Below, in pieces: positions 20,026 to 28,627 of a stretch of DNA of 64,000 nucleotides (position 1 is the first letter of the stretch; each line of letters opens with the position of its first letter). The notes under the pieces were generated by a model, which saw only the letters and a program-made list of their open reading frames with translations, did no database searches and was not told the DNA's origin. Position numbers and translations under genes: made by a program. This stretch comes from Paraburkholderia sp. BL10I2N1 (lineage in GTDB: Bacteria > Pseudomonadota > Gammaproteobacteria > Burkholderiales > Burkholderiaceae), in the NCBI RefSeq assembly GCF_004361815.1, contig NZ_SNWA01000002.1, forward strand, positions 2,914,001 through 2,978,000. Reading direction: 5' to 3'.

Positions 20026-20439
20026 TCACGCTTCGGGTTTCGTCGCTGCCGTGGCGCCGTGCGTCTGCATCGCGGCTTTGGCCTGCAGCACCGTCTGTTC
20101 CACGCGCTCGACGAACTCGCGTTCGATACTGGACAGCGCTTCGCGATCGCCGTTCGTGGTTTCGACAATCAGGCGGTGCGTGATGTCCTGGGTGAACCAT
20201 GAGAGCACGCCGACCACGATCACCATCACGCCGCACACGAGTCCCGCGGCCGAGCCAAAGGCGCCGCCCACGATCGCGCCGGCGAGACCAACGAGCGAGA
20301 TGACGAGCGGCACGGTCCGGTTCCTCTGTACGGTTTCGACGCGCACGTTCTGGATTTCGCGCAGCGCGAAGACCTGGCCGGCGGCGGAGAGGGAGTTGCG
20401 CGTAACCGAGACGCCGCGTTCGTTGAAAGGGAGTTCCAT
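20026..20439 (-). CDS. DUF6232 family membrane protein
   Basis: This is a 137-residue protein with the N-terminal pattern MELPFNERGVSVTRNSLSAA, a strand that includes FALREIQNVRVETVQRNRT, two hydrophobic helices (about 46-85), and a C-terminal helix with ERVEQTVLQAKAAM. This is the DUF6232-type arrangement of a PH-like strand block plus two TM segments. Function unknown. It ends about 140 bases beyond the start of the neighbouring unknown gene and is transcribed in the same direction as it. Confidence 0.72.
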   Translation of the reverse strand: MELPFNERGVSVTRNSLSAAGQVFALREIQNVRVETVQRNRTVPLVISLVGLAGAIVGGAFGSAAGLVCGVMVIVVGVLSWFTQDITHRLIVETTNGDREALSSIEREFVERVEQTVLQAKAAMQTHGATAATKPEA

Positions 20440-20593
20440 CGATTCGAATGCAAACTTGGGAAAGATCGCAGGGTATCAGAATGGCCCGTCGTGCAGGAAG
20501 AGGCGTTGGGACGCAGTGACGCGGTGGTGAGCGAACGACCGTCGTCGCCGGGACGATTTCCGACATGCTGAAAAAGCCGATAGCGGCCAGAAG

Positions 20594-20623
20594 CGATAAA
20601 CGCCCCCGCAGGGGCGTTTATCG
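20594..20623. terminator. hairpin downstream of the porin gene
   Basis: A 13-bp perfect stem (CGATAAACGCCCC and its complement) closes a CGCA loop. TTTT follows on the forward strand and AAAA on the other side of the reverse reading. The porin at 20682 reads toward it on the minus strand, where the T-tract is poor, so termination is likely but not certain. Confidence 0.65.
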
Positions 20624-20681
20624 TTTTCTGCATTATCCAGTTCCCGAGCCTTGCAACCCGGGTGCTGAAGTCAAACCACGA

Positions 20682-21845
20682 TCAGAACTTGTGACGCATC
20701 CCGAGACGGAATGCGAGCTGGTTCTGCGAGCCCGTACCCGACGTGCTGAAGTAGCTCGTGCTCGAGCCGATCTGTGCCTGGTTCGCGACGCCGCCGTTCG
20801 AACCCGAAGCGTCCTGATAGATCGCTAGTGCGTACACGTCGGTCCGCTTGCTGAGCGCGTAGTCGACGCTTGCATTAACCTGGTTCCAGTGGCCGGTGTT
20901 CGCGTTCGACAGGTGCATGTAAGTGTAGCCGAGGCCAGCCGTCAGCGCCGGCGTGAACGCGTACTTGCCGCCTGCTTCATACGCAGCGAACGTCGTCGAC
21001 GCGCCCGTGATTGGCTCGAGACGGGTGTTCGTCCACAGCGCCCACAGCGTGGCAGGTCCAACCAGATAACGGCCGCCGACACCATACGAACGCAGGTCAC
21101 GGATGGTGCCCGGATTGATATTCGAAATGTTGGTGGTGAACGGTTGTGTGCCGCCGCCCGATTGGCCCGGATAGCGGATGTCGGTGTAGGCAGCGCCGAG
21201 GCCGAACGGACCCATCGCATAGTTCGCGCCGAAGCTGTAGGCGCGCGACGAACCTGCCGTCGTGCCCACTGCCGGCGCGCCGGCGAACGCGCCAGCCTGG
21301 TTCGAGAAGCCGTACATGGCGCCGAACGTGAAGCCGGCGAAGTTCGCGCTGTTGAACTTGACCGAGTTGTTGATGCGGCTCGACGTCAGCTGGTCGATGT
21401 CGTTGATGTGGTAGGCGTAGTTACCCGCGACCGTTTGACCACCGGTCGAGTAGTTCGAACCGAGATAGTCGGTGTTGAACGAGTACTGACGACCCATCGT
21501 AAACGAGCCGATGCCGTCCTTCGTCAGGCCAACGAACGCCTGGCGGCCGAACAGCGTGCTGTTCTGGCCCATTGCGCCGGTGCCGCTGTTAAAGCCGCTT
21601 TCGAGCAAAAAGATGGCCTTCAGTCCACCACCGAGATCTTCCGTGCCGCGCAGGCCCCAACGGCTGCCCTGGGATACACCGTCGTCGTACTTGAAGAGGT
21701 TATCGCTGCCGCCCGATGCATTCTTCGAGTGGTTCACATAGCTGAGACCTGCATCGATGAGGCCATACAACGTGACGCTGCTTTGAGCGTGAGCGGCGCC
21801 AGCAAACGAGGCTAGAAGAGCGGTGGTCAATACTTTCTTGTTCAA
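20682..21845 (-). CDS. outer-membrane porin, Gram-negative general porin family
   Basis: This is a 387-residue outer-membrane protein with a signal peptide of about 20 residues (ending AGAAHA). It opens SSVTLYGLIDAGLSYVNHSK and has the family's SRWGLRGTEDLGGGLKAIF and LFGRQAFVGL motifs. The C-terminus is the porin beta-strand RLGMRHKF ending in Phe, as required for outer-membrane insertion. It is a 16-strand trimeric porin type by family; ion preference cannot be told. No operon partner is seen. Confidence 0.94.
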   Translation of the reverse strand: MNKKVLTTALLASFAGAAHAQSSVTLYGLIDAGLSYVNHSKNASGGSDNLFKYDDGVSQGSRWGLRGTEDLGGGLKAIFLLESGFNSGTGAMGQNSTLFGRQAFVGLTKDGIGSFTMGRQYSFNTDYLGSNYSTGGQTVAGNYAYHINDIDQLTSSRINNSVKFNSANFAGFTFGAMYGFSNQAGAFAGAPAVGTTAGSSRAYSFGANYAMGPFGLGAAYTDIRYPGQSGGGTQPFTTNISNINPGTIRDLRSYGVGGRYLVGPATLWALWTNTRLEPITGASTTFAAYEAGGKYAFTPALTAGLGYTYMHLSNANTGHWNQVNASVDYALSKRTDVYALAIYQDASGSNGGVANQAQIGSSTSYFSTSGTGSQNQLAFRLGMRHKF

Positions 21846-22122
21846 AACATTCTCCGATTAAAAGGAAGCGATCGACGCGTCCAGCTCTCTGGCAGATCGC
21901 GCGACGGCCGCAAATTTAAGGGAGCGATACGAAAGGGATGTGACAGGTAAGTTATTTTGCCGACGTGTCGCATTCGTGCGACACATCGGCGCGTTCGTTG
22001 GGGTGATCCGGCAGACCGCCTGCGCATATGCCGCGCGCACGCATGAATATGCGTATGGGAGATGATTGGTTATTGCCGCGCGCTACGCTCACGACAACGT
22101 TTGCGCATGCCGATAACACGTA

Positions 22123-22197
22123 GCGGCGTATGAATCGGACGATGTGCGCAAGTTCATCGATACGCAGTCCAAGAGCGCGATTATTCCGGCGTACTGA
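22123..22197 (+). pseudogene. short transposase-like remnant
   Basis: About 24 codons end at a stop at 22195-22197 and read AAYESDDVRKFIDTQSKSAI. This resembles the C-terminal DDE region of IS5-like transposases, where (D)K(G/A)YDSDxVRK.I...G..xVIP is typical. A few bases upstream (GCCGATAAC) would read ADN in another frame. No inverted repeats or further transposase sequence were found, so it is a short relic at best. Confidence 0.45.
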
Positions 22198-22235
22198 AGC
22201 GCTGGCTTTCTAAAGACGCACACTCGCCTCTCATA

Positions 22236-22271
22236 GAAAGCCCCGTTTGTCTCCAGGCAAACAGGGCTTTC
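22236..22271. terminator. hairpin after the AstE/AspA-like gene
   Basis: GAAAGCCC-C-GTTTG pairs with CAAAC-A-GGGCTTTC around an 8-base loop, with one mismatch. It lies 21 bases after the stop of the minus-strand gene at 22293. The following tract is only weakly T-rich on that strand. Confidence 0.6.
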
Positions 22272-22292
22272 TCCAGGGTAGCGGAAAACCGC

Positions 22293-23414
22293 TTACGTGG
22301 ACAGCAACGCTCCCGTGCGATACGCCTTCGCACCGGCGACGCGCGCCACTTCCAGTCCGGCCGTCGCGAAGCGTGCCGAGTGCCGCGCATACAGCACGCC
22401 GGCCACGGTGTTCTTCACGGTCACCACCTGATCGGTCAGTGGATCGACGATATCGGCGATCTCGGTGCCCGCATCGACCCACGCGCCAACCTGTGCCTCG
22501 AGCCGGAACACCACGACTCCGCTGACCGGCGCGACGAGCGGCTCATTGCCGGCAAGCGGCGTGGCCGCGAATTCGAGCGGTGGCAGTTCGGCGGCCGTGC
22601 CGTCGATCACGCCTCGGTGCGTCAGATATTCGACGATCGCCTGGGCGTCGCGCTCCGCGAGTTCGTGCGATACGTCCCGCTGGCCGCGCAGTTCGATCGT
22701 CACGGAAACCGAGCCGTTCGGAATCGGGAAGCGTTCGCCGTAACGGTCGCGTAGATCCGACCAGATGAAGCTGTGGATCTCGTCGAACGGATTACCGATG
22801 GAATCCAGCGCGAGCAGCGACGCTTTCGAATCCAGATAGCGCGCGAGCGGCTCGACCTCGGGCCAGATGTCCGGGTTCGTGTAGATGTGCATCGCGGCTT
22901 CCCAGTCGCAATGCAGATCCAGTACGACATCGGCGTCGTACGACAGCTTCTGCAGCGCGAGGCGCTGCGATTCCAGTTCGTTCTTCGGCGTCTGGGCGTC
23001 CAGACCTTCGCGCATCGCCTGGCGGATGGCCTGACGGTTCCGGTCGATATCGCCGGTAAGACGGCCTTCGATGACCGGCTGCACGAGTCCGGCCAGATCG
23101 TAGAAATTGCGGTTGAAGTTCTGTCCGCTGTTCGATTCGAAGCGGCCCGCCAGATGGCTGTGCGTGTGCTGGTTTAGGCCGATCGGATTCGCGACCGGCA
23201 CGACGACGATCTCGCCTCGCACCTTGCCGGCGGCTTCGAGCGCGGCCAGCTTGCGGCGCAGCGCGAACGACACCAGCATGCCGGGCAATTCATCAGCATG
23301 CAGCGATGACTGGATGTAGATTTTCTGTCCTCCGCCGGAACCGTAGTGGAAACTCGTCAGGTTGCGCGCGGTGCCGAGCGTCGGGGAAATCAGCGGATGG
23401 GTCTGGGTTTGCAT
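22293..23414 (-). CDS. succinylglutamate desuccinylase/aspartoacylase family protein
   Basis: This is a 373-residue M14-type zinc deacylase of the AstE/AspA superfamily. Zinc ligands are visible in HADE (about residue 39) and in DLHCDWEAAMH. The NFNRNF, DIDRNR and SVSVTIELRG stretches are consistent with the fold. A C-terminal beta-rich extension (PVSGVVVFRLEAQVGAWVDAG) resembles a lipoyl-like module often seen in this subgroup. The acylated substrate is unknown; ast or catabolic neighbours are absent. The polar amino-acid binding protein lies upstream on the same strand, separated by a terminator. Confidence 0.88.
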   Translation of the reverse strand: MQTQTHPLISPTLGTARNLTSFHYGSGGGQKIYIQSSLHADELPGMLVSFALRRKLAALEAAGKVRGEIVVVPVANPIGLNQHTHSHLAGRFESNSGQNFNRNFYDLAGLVQPVIEGRLTGDIDRNRQAIRQAMREGLDAQTPKNELESQRLALQKLSYDADVVLDLHCDWEAAMHIYTNPDIWPEVEPLARYLDSKASLLALDSIGNPFDEIHSFIWSDLRDRYGERFPIPNGSVSVTIELRGQRDVSHELAERDAQAIVEYLTHRGVIDGTAAELPPLEFAATPLAGNEPLVAPVSGVVVFRLEAQVGAWVDAGTEIADIVDPLTDQVVTVKNTVAGVLYARHSARFATAGLEVARVAGAKAYRTGALLST

Positions 23415-23637
23415 GGTTCTTCAGAGGCCGAAAGCCGGGGCTTGCGACGTTTGCTGGTTGGTTGCAGGGTGAAACTGGCGGAAAGGCGGAGCGAAACTCA
23501 CTGTCCCGCCCGCTGGGCGATTCAGGCTCGCAGACCGCGAATCATTCGATCTTAGCCGATCTGGCTGCCCGCAGAGGATTTGTCGAGCGGGGCGCGGAAA
23601 GCAAAGCGCGACGCGGGCCCGGGCGCGTGAAAACAAA

Positions 23638-23661
23638 ACGGGCCCCGCATGCGGGGCCCGT
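23638..23661. terminator. intrinsic terminator of the amino-acid-binding protein gene
   Basis: A perfect 24-base palindrome with 11-bp arms (ACGGGCCCCGC and its complement) lies between the two minus-strand genes. On the minus strand it is followed by TTTGTTTTC, a typical U-tract. Confidence 0.92.
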
Positions 23662-23705
23662 CTGTACAACTCCGGCTGGCGCGTCGCAAGACGCGCCATG
23701 CCGGA

Positions 23706-24488
23706 TCAGCCGCCGTACACGTCGAAGTCGAAGTACTTCTTCTCGAGCTTCTTGTAGGTGCCGTCCTTGATGATGTCAGCAATCGCCTTGTCGACCTTCG
23801 CCTTCAGATCCGTGTCTTCCTTGCGCATGCCGATGCCAGCGCCGTTGCCGAGGATCTTCGGATCGTTCAGATCCTTGCCCACGAACTGGTAGCCCGCGCC
23901 ACGCGGCGTCTTCAGGAAGCCGATGTCAGCCTGCACTGCATCCTGCAGGGCTGCGTCCAGACGGCCCGACAGCAGGTCGGCATAGACCTGGTCCTGGTTC
24001 TGGTACGGCACAACCTTGGCGCCCTTCGGCTCCCAGTAGGTCTTCGCGTACGTTTCCTGGATCGTGCCCTGTTCGACGCCGACCGACTTGCCAGCCAGCG
24101 ATTCCGCCGTCGGCAGGATGTTCGAGCCCTTCTTGGCGACGAGGCGCGTCGGCGTATTGAACAGCTTGTCCGAGAAGGCGATCTGTTCAGCACGTTGCGG
24201 CGTCATCGACATCGACGACAGCACGCCGTCGAACTTCTTCGCCTTCAGTGCCGGGATCATGCCGTCGAAGTCGTTTTCCACCCACACGCACTTCGCACCG
24301 ACGCGCTTGCAGATTTCGTTGCCGAGGTCGATGTCGAAGCCGACCAGTTTGCCGTCAGAACCTTTCGATTCAAACGGGGGATAGCTGGCATCGACGCCGA
24401 AACGGATCGTCGACCAGTCTTTAGCGTGTGCGCCGATCGATACGGTGGCAAGCAGGGCAACCGTCAAAGCCGCTAGCAGTTTTTTCAC
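23706..24488 (-). CDS. ABC transporter substrate-binding protein, polar amino-acid type
   Basis: This is a 260-residue periplasmic binding protein with a signal peptide of about 22 residues ending GAHA. The core is of the HisJ/ArgT/lysine-arginine-ornithine type: RFGVDASYPPFESKGSDGKL, then FDGMIPALKAKKFDGVLSSMSMTPQRAEQI and the ligand-site Ser-Met-Ser-Met. A C-terminal Tyr-Gly-Gly ends the protein. No permease or ATPase gene is adjacent, so it must work with a transporter encoded elsewhere. The exact ligand cannot be read. Confidence 0.92.
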   Translation of the reverse strand: MKKLLAALTVALLATVSIGAHAKDWSTIRFGVDASYPPFESKGSDGKLVGFDIDLGNEICKRVGAKCVWVENDFDGMIPALKAKKFDGVLSSMSMTPQRAEQIAFSDKLFNTPTRLVAKKGSNILPTAESLAGKSVGVEQGTIQETYAKTYWEPKGAKVVPYQNQDQVYADLLSGRLDAALQDAVQADIGFLKTPRGAGYQFVGKDLNDPKILGNGAGIGMRKEDTDLKAKVDKAIADIIKDGTYKKLEKKYFDFDVYGG

Positions 24489-24990
24489 TGTGTTCTACTC
24501 CTCGGAGTGGTTCGAATTGCTTCGCATCAGGTTTTGCCTGTGCCAAGCGTTGCCCGGCGCGATTTACGACCGGGCGTGGTTTTCGTCTGCCGGCCGGCGG
24601 CCAGCAGCGCGCGCCAAGCTTACCAAAACAAAAAGATCCGGAAGCTAGTGAAACACCGGATAGCAAACGTGCATGCGCCTGTTGGGGCGGTTTGCGTTTC
24701 GGAGGACAGCTTTTTAGAGGGTAAATGAAAGCTGATTGATAGTATTTCGCGGTAAATGGGGGCCGGCGTGAAACCCCCCGGCGCGAAAGGCCTACGGTGT
24801 TGCACGGCCGGTTTGTCAGGTCCTGGTTCGCCTCGCGCGAGGGTGACAGGCGCGTGGCCAGCGTCGATTCTGGCTGCCACGTGCCTGCCAGGCGGTTCGG
24901 GTGGGTTTTATTCGAGGCCACCCTCTATTGTGTTTGTCGCGGCGTCGTAGGTGATCCCGCCCGGGGCCGCTGTTCCGGCGGCCCTTTTGA
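24489..24990. other. 502-base intergenic region
   Basis: This contains the leader of the binding-protein gene (right to left) and the trailer of the phn operon. GGGCCGC-7-GCGGCCC (24964-24985 region) forms a small hairpin with TTTT on the forward side only. No gene was seen. Confidence 0.45.
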
Positions 24991-26124
24991 CTAGACGATG
25001 CGCTGCCCTTCGCGGTACGTCGCGCGTGGCACCGGCAGCGCGTCGTGCATCGTCACACGCACGAAGTCGGCGCGCAGGCCGGGCTCGATCGCGCCGCGGT
25101 CGTGCAGTCCCGCCGTGCGCGCCGGCTCCGACGACACCGTCGACATGGCGCGCGGCAGCGACCAGCCGGCCTTGTCGACCAGTTCGAAGGCGGCGGTCAA
25201 GAGGCTCGATGGCACGTAGTCGGACGACAGGATATCGAGCAGATCCGCCTGTGCTAGTTCGAGCGCCGACACATTGCCCGAGTGCGAGCCGCCGCGCACG
25301 ATGTTCGGTGCGCCCATGATCGTCGAAATGCCATGTTTGTGCGCGGCTTCGGCTGCGATGCGCGTGGTCGGGAATTCCGCGAGCACGATGCCTTCCGCAG
25401 CCGCCTGTTCGACGTGTTCGACGAGGGTGTCGTCATGGCTCGCCACCGGCACGCCGAGCGTGGCACAGCGCGCGACGATCTCGCGCCGGTGCCTGTCGGC
25501 GTAGCGCTGCTGTTCTTCGGCAAGCTCGGTGAGCGCGGCGGCGGCGTGCTCATCGGTCCACTTGCCGTGCCGTTCCTGAAAGCGTCGCCATTGCTCGCGA
25601 TCGTGCCATTGCCGCTGGCCCGGCGTGTGATCCATCACCGAAGCGAGCCGCAACAACGGATGCGTGCACAACGCGTCGAACACTTCGACCACGTCGGATG
25701 TGGCGATTTCGCAGCGCAGATGCAGAAAGTGCTCGGCCCGCAGCAACTTGCGCTCCGAAAAGCGTGCCAGTGCCTGTGCGCATTGTGTCTGCGTGTCGCG
25801 GCCGCGCAGGCCGACGTTCGATCGCGAGCCGATCGCGAGCGCATCGAACACGGTCGTGATGCCGGATGCCGCGACCTGGGCGTCGTGAATCACGAACGCG
25901 GCGTCGGTATTCCACTGCACGCCGGGGCGCGGTACGAGATGCTTTTCCAGGTTGTCGGTGTGCAGCTCGATCAAACCCGGCAGCAGATAGTCGCCGCCCC
26001 AGTCTTCGGCTTCACGCGCCGACGTGGTGCCTGGCGCGAGGTCCTGGATCATGCCATCAGCGATCCGCACGACACCGATAAAGGCTTCGTTCCGCGTCAC
26101 GATGCGGGCGTTCCTGATCAACAT
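24991..26124 (-). CDS. phnM: alpha-D-ribose 1-methylphosphonate 5-triphosphate diphosphatase
   Basis: This is a 377-residue amidohydrolase-fold enzyme. It removes pyrophosphate from the nucleoside-derived intermediate, giving alpha-D-ribose 1-methylphosphonate 5-phosphate for PhnJ. The metal-site motif is PGLIELHTDNLEKH rather than the usual HxH. VMDHTPGQRQ, ASHDD, LAEFPTTRIAAEAA, and the GAPNIVRGGSHSGNVSA stretch are characteristic of PhnM. The PhnL start region ends 27 bases upstream, and the C-terminus lies just before a 500-base intergenic region. It is the last gene of phnGHIJKLM here. Confidence 0.96.
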   Translation of the reverse strand: MLIRNARIVTRNEAFIGVVRIADGMIQDLAPGTTSAREAEDWGGDYLLPGLIELHTDNLEKHLVPRPGVQWNTDAAFVIHDAQVAASGITTVFDALAIGSRSNVGLRGRDTQTQCAQALARFSERKLLRAEHFLHLRCEIATSDVVEVFDALCTHPLLRLASVMDHTPGQRQWHDREQWRRFQERHGKWTDEHAAAALTELAEEQQRYADRHRREIVARCATLGVPVASHDDTLVEHVEQAAAEGIVLAEFPTTRIAAEAAHKHGISTIMGAPNIVRGGSHSGNVSALELAQADLLDILSSDYVPSSLLTAAFELVDKAGWSLPRAMSTVSSEPARTAGLHDRGAIEPGLRADFVRVTMHDALPVPRATYREGQRIV

Positions 26125-26151
26125 CGATAGGCTCCGTGATTCTTCAATGGT

Positions 26152-26943
26152 CTAGTGTGGTGCCGCTTTGTGACGCAGTGGCGGCTGGAGTTCGAGACGG
26201 CGCGTAGCGACTCTCGCGCGCGTGTCCTCGTCATGAAAGATGCCGACGATTGCCGCGCCACGTTCACGCGCCTCGATAATCAGTTCCGCCACGACGTCGC
26301 GATTTTCGGCGTCGAGCGAGGCGGTCGGTTCATCGAGCAGCAGCAAGGGATGCTCCGCGATCAGGCCGCGCGCGATGTTCACGCGCTGCTGTTCGCCGCC
26401 GGAGAACGTCGCGGGCGCGAGCGTCCACAAGCGCTCGGGAACGTTCAGCCGGGCGAGCAGCGCGGCCGCGCGTTTGCGTGCTTCGTCTTCGGCGACGCCG
26501 CGCGACAGCAGAGGTTCAGCAACGAGCGCCAATGCAGACACGCGCGGAATCACGCGCAGAAACTGGCTCACGTAACCGACGACGGTGCGCCGCAGGCGCA
26601 GTACGTCGTGCGGTTCGGCGCCCGTGATGGCGATGTGCCGGGGGTCGCTCGCGTCGTCGCGAATCGCGATCGTGCCGGCGCTCGCGAGGTAGTTGCCGTA
26701 CAGGCAACGCAACAGCGTGCTCTTGCCGGCGCCGGACGGCCCGACCAGCACGACGCATTCGCCGCGCTCGACTTTGAGCGACACATTGGCCAGCGCGTCG
26801 ATCCGCACGCCACCCTGGCCATGCAGCGTGAACATCTTGCAGACATGCTCGGCGCGCAGCATCAGCGCGGCATTGTCGATGAAGGCGCGCGACGGCGTGC
26901 CGGATTCTACGGAAAACAGCGTGGAGGAGAGCGTAGAAGACAT
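26152..26943 (-). CDS. phnL: phosphonate C-P lyase system ABC-type ATPase PhnL
   Basis: This is a 263-residue ABC ATPase of the C-P lyase core. The Walker A is [12 protein letters not shown], the Q-loop region is [15 protein letters not shown], the signature is [15 protein letters not shown], and Walker B is [15 protein letters not shown]. It is required for the first, nucleoside-forming step together with PhnG, H, I and K in E. coli. The ATG at 26943 follows GAGG; a TTG at 26955 is an alternative. It starts eight bases after the phnK stop. Confidence 0.96.
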   Translation of the reverse strand: MSSTLSSTLFSVESGTPSRAFIDNAALMLRAEHVCKMFTLHGQGGVRIDALANVSLKVERGECVVLVGPSGAGKSTLLRCLYGNYLASAGTIAIRDDASDPRHIAITGAEPHDVLRLRRTVVGYVSQFLRVIPRVSALALVAEPLLSRGVAEDEARKRAAALLARLNVPERLWTLAPATFSGGEQQRVNIARGLIAEHPLLLLDEPTASLDAENRDVVAELIIEARERGAAIVGIFHDEDTRARVATRRLELQPPLRHKAAPH

Positions 26944-26951
26944 CGTGAACC

Positions 26952-27722
26952 TCAAACCGGCAGAACGGAGGAAACCAGCGTTTGCGTGTACGGATGCTGC
27001 GGATCGTCGAGCACCTGATCCGTCAGCCCCGCTTCGACGACTTCGCCGCCTTGCATCACCATCAGCCGGTGTGCGAGCAACCGCGCCACGCCGATGTCAT
27101 GCGTGACGATCAGCACCGACAGATGCAGCGTGCCGGTCAACGTGCGCAGCAGGTCGAGCAGACGCGCCTGCACCGACACGTCGAGACCGGCAGTGGGTTC
27201 ATCCATGAAGACGAGCCGTGGCCCCGTCACCAGATTGCGCGCGATCTGCAGGCGTTGCTGCATACCGCCGGAAAATGCGCCGGGAAACTCGTCGATGCGG
27301 GTGGGGTCGAGCTCCACGCGCTCCATCCATTGCGTTGCCGTATCGCGGATCCGCCCATAGTGACGCGCGCCGACGGCCATCAACGGCTCGCCGATATTCG
27401 CGCCGGCCGACACGCCGCTGCGCAGGCCATCGCGCGGGTTCTGCTGCACGAAGCCCCATTCGGTGCGCATCAGAAGACGCCGGCGCGGTTCAGACAGCGC
27501 GCGCAGATCGACGACGTCACCGTGCGAAGCGGTGTAGTGCAGCGAGCCGCTATCGGCTTCGGTGCGCAACGCGAGCGCATTGAGCAGCGTCGTCTTGCCG
27601 GAACCCGATTCGCCGACGATACACAGCACCTCGCCCGGATACAGATCGAAGCTGACGTTCCTGCAGCCGTTGCGGCCGCCGTATTGTTTCGTGAGCGCAC
27701 GGGCGCTCAACAGCGGCGTCAT
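26952..27722 (-). CDS. phnK: phosphonate C-P lyase system ABC-type ATPase PhnK
   Basis: This is a 256-residue ABC ATPase that binds the PhnGHIJ core complex. Walker A is [14 protein letters not shown], the Q-loop is [14 protein letters not shown], the signature is [15 protein letters not shown], and Walker B is [13 protein letters not shown]. The Q-loop continuation NPRDGLR is characteristic of PhnK. The ATG at 27722 overlaps the phnJ stop by four bases (TCAT on the plus strand). A longer in-frame start to 27860 lies inside phnJ and is rejected. Confidence 0.97.
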   Translation of the reverse strand: MTPLLSARALTKQYGGRNGCRNVSFDLYPGEVLCIVGESGSGKTTLLNALALRTEADSGSLHYTASHGDVVDLRALSEPRRRLLMRTEWGFVQQNPRDGLRSGVSAGANIGEPLMAVGARHYGRIRDTATQWMERVELDPTRIDEFPGAFSGGMQQRLQIARNLVTGPRLVFMDEPTAGLDVSVQARLLDLLRTLTGTLHLSVLIVTHDIGVARLLAHRLMVMQGGEVVEAGLTDQVLDDPQHPYTQTLVSSVLPV

Positions 27723-28627
27723 GCGGAAGCTCCTTCGGTCGTGTCGTTCGCCTGCTGATCGCGGCGGTCGTGGCAATAGTCGCTGTCGGAGCAGACGAAC
27801 ATCCGCTTGCCGGCGTCGTCGACGATCATTTCGTCGAGGAAGCTCTCGCGCGAACCGCACAATGCGCAGGCGTGTTCCCAGCGCTGGATTTCGAACGGAT
27901 GGTCGTCGAAATCGAGGCTGCGAACCGGCGTGTACGGCGGGATCGCGTGGATACGCCGCTCACGGCCCGCGCCGAACAGTTGCAGCGCGGGGTTCATGTG
28001 CATCTTCGGATTGTCGAACTTCGGAATCGGCGAGGGCGAGCTCAGATAGCGGCCGTTGACGATCACCGGATAGTCGTAGGTGGTCGCAATACTGCCGTGG
28101 TGCACGATGTCTTCATACAGCTTCACGCTGATGAGGCCATAGTCCGCCAGTGCGTGCAGTTTTTTCGCCTCGGCGACGCGCGGTTCGAGCCTGTACAGCG
28201 GCTCGGGCATCGGCACCTGGTAGACGAGGATCTGTTTGTCCGTCAGCGGCGTTTCGGGGATACGGTGGCGGGTCTGCACGATCGTTGCCTCCGACGTGCG
28301 GCGCGTCGTGGCGACGCCCGTCGTGCGCGCGAAAAAGCGGCGGATGTTGACGGCGTTAGTCGTTTCGTCGGAACCCTGATCGATGACTTTCAGCGTATCG
28401 CTGCGGCCGATGATGGCCGCCGTCACCTGAATGCCGCCGGTGCCCCAGCCAAATGGCAGGGGCATTTCGCGGGCCGCGAACGGCACCTGGTAGCCGGGCA
28501 CCGCGACCGCCTTCAGGAGCGCGCGACGGATCATGCGTTTCGTCTGTTCGTCGAGGTAGGCGAAGTTGTAGCCTTCGGCGGCGCTGACCTGCGTCGCGAG
28601 GGCTTGCCGGGTTTCGGGCGCGTTCAT
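27719..28627 (-). CDS. phnJ: alpha-D-ribose 1-methylphosphonate 5-phosphate C-P lyase
   Basis: This is a 302-residue radical-SAM enzyme that breaks the C-P bond, releasing methane (or another hydrocarbon) and cyclic ribose phosphate. Four cysteines for the 4Fe-4S cluster are visible as C254, C257, C279 and C285 (CALC then CSDSDYC). Their spacing equals the E. coli positions 241, 244, 266 and 272 shifted by 13. The FGWGTGGIQVTAAIIG and YDYPVIVNGRYLSSPSPIPKFD segments are intact. It overlaps phnI by four bases and phnK by four bases, so the genes are translationally coupled. Confidence 0.98.
   Translation of the reverse strand: MNAPETRQALATQVSAAEGYNFAYLDEQTKRMIRRALLKAVAVPGYQVPFAAREMPLPFGWGTGGIQVTAAIIGRSDTLKVIDQGSDETTNAVNIRRFFARTTGVATTRRTSEATIVQTRHRIPETPLTDKQILVYQVPMPEPLYRLEPRVAEAKKLHALADYGLISVKLYEDIVHHGSIATTYDYPVIVNGRYLSSPSPIPKFDNPKMHMNPALQLFGAGRERRIHAIPPYTPVRSLDFDDHPFEIQRWEHACALCGSRESFLDEMIVDDAGKRMFVCSDSDYCHDRRDQQANDTTEGASA

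Larger units (their letters stand above)
21846..22292. other. 447-base stretch upstream of the porin
   Basis: This region holds the porin's upstream leader, a transposase-like remnant (22123-22197) and a hairpin (22236-22271). No intact gene is seen. Confidence 0.5.

Noticed and set aside
24421..24921. Reverse open frame of 166 codons upstream of the amino-acid-binding protein
   Set aside because: Composition is irregular, it overlaps the start of the binding-protein gene, and no domain is seen.
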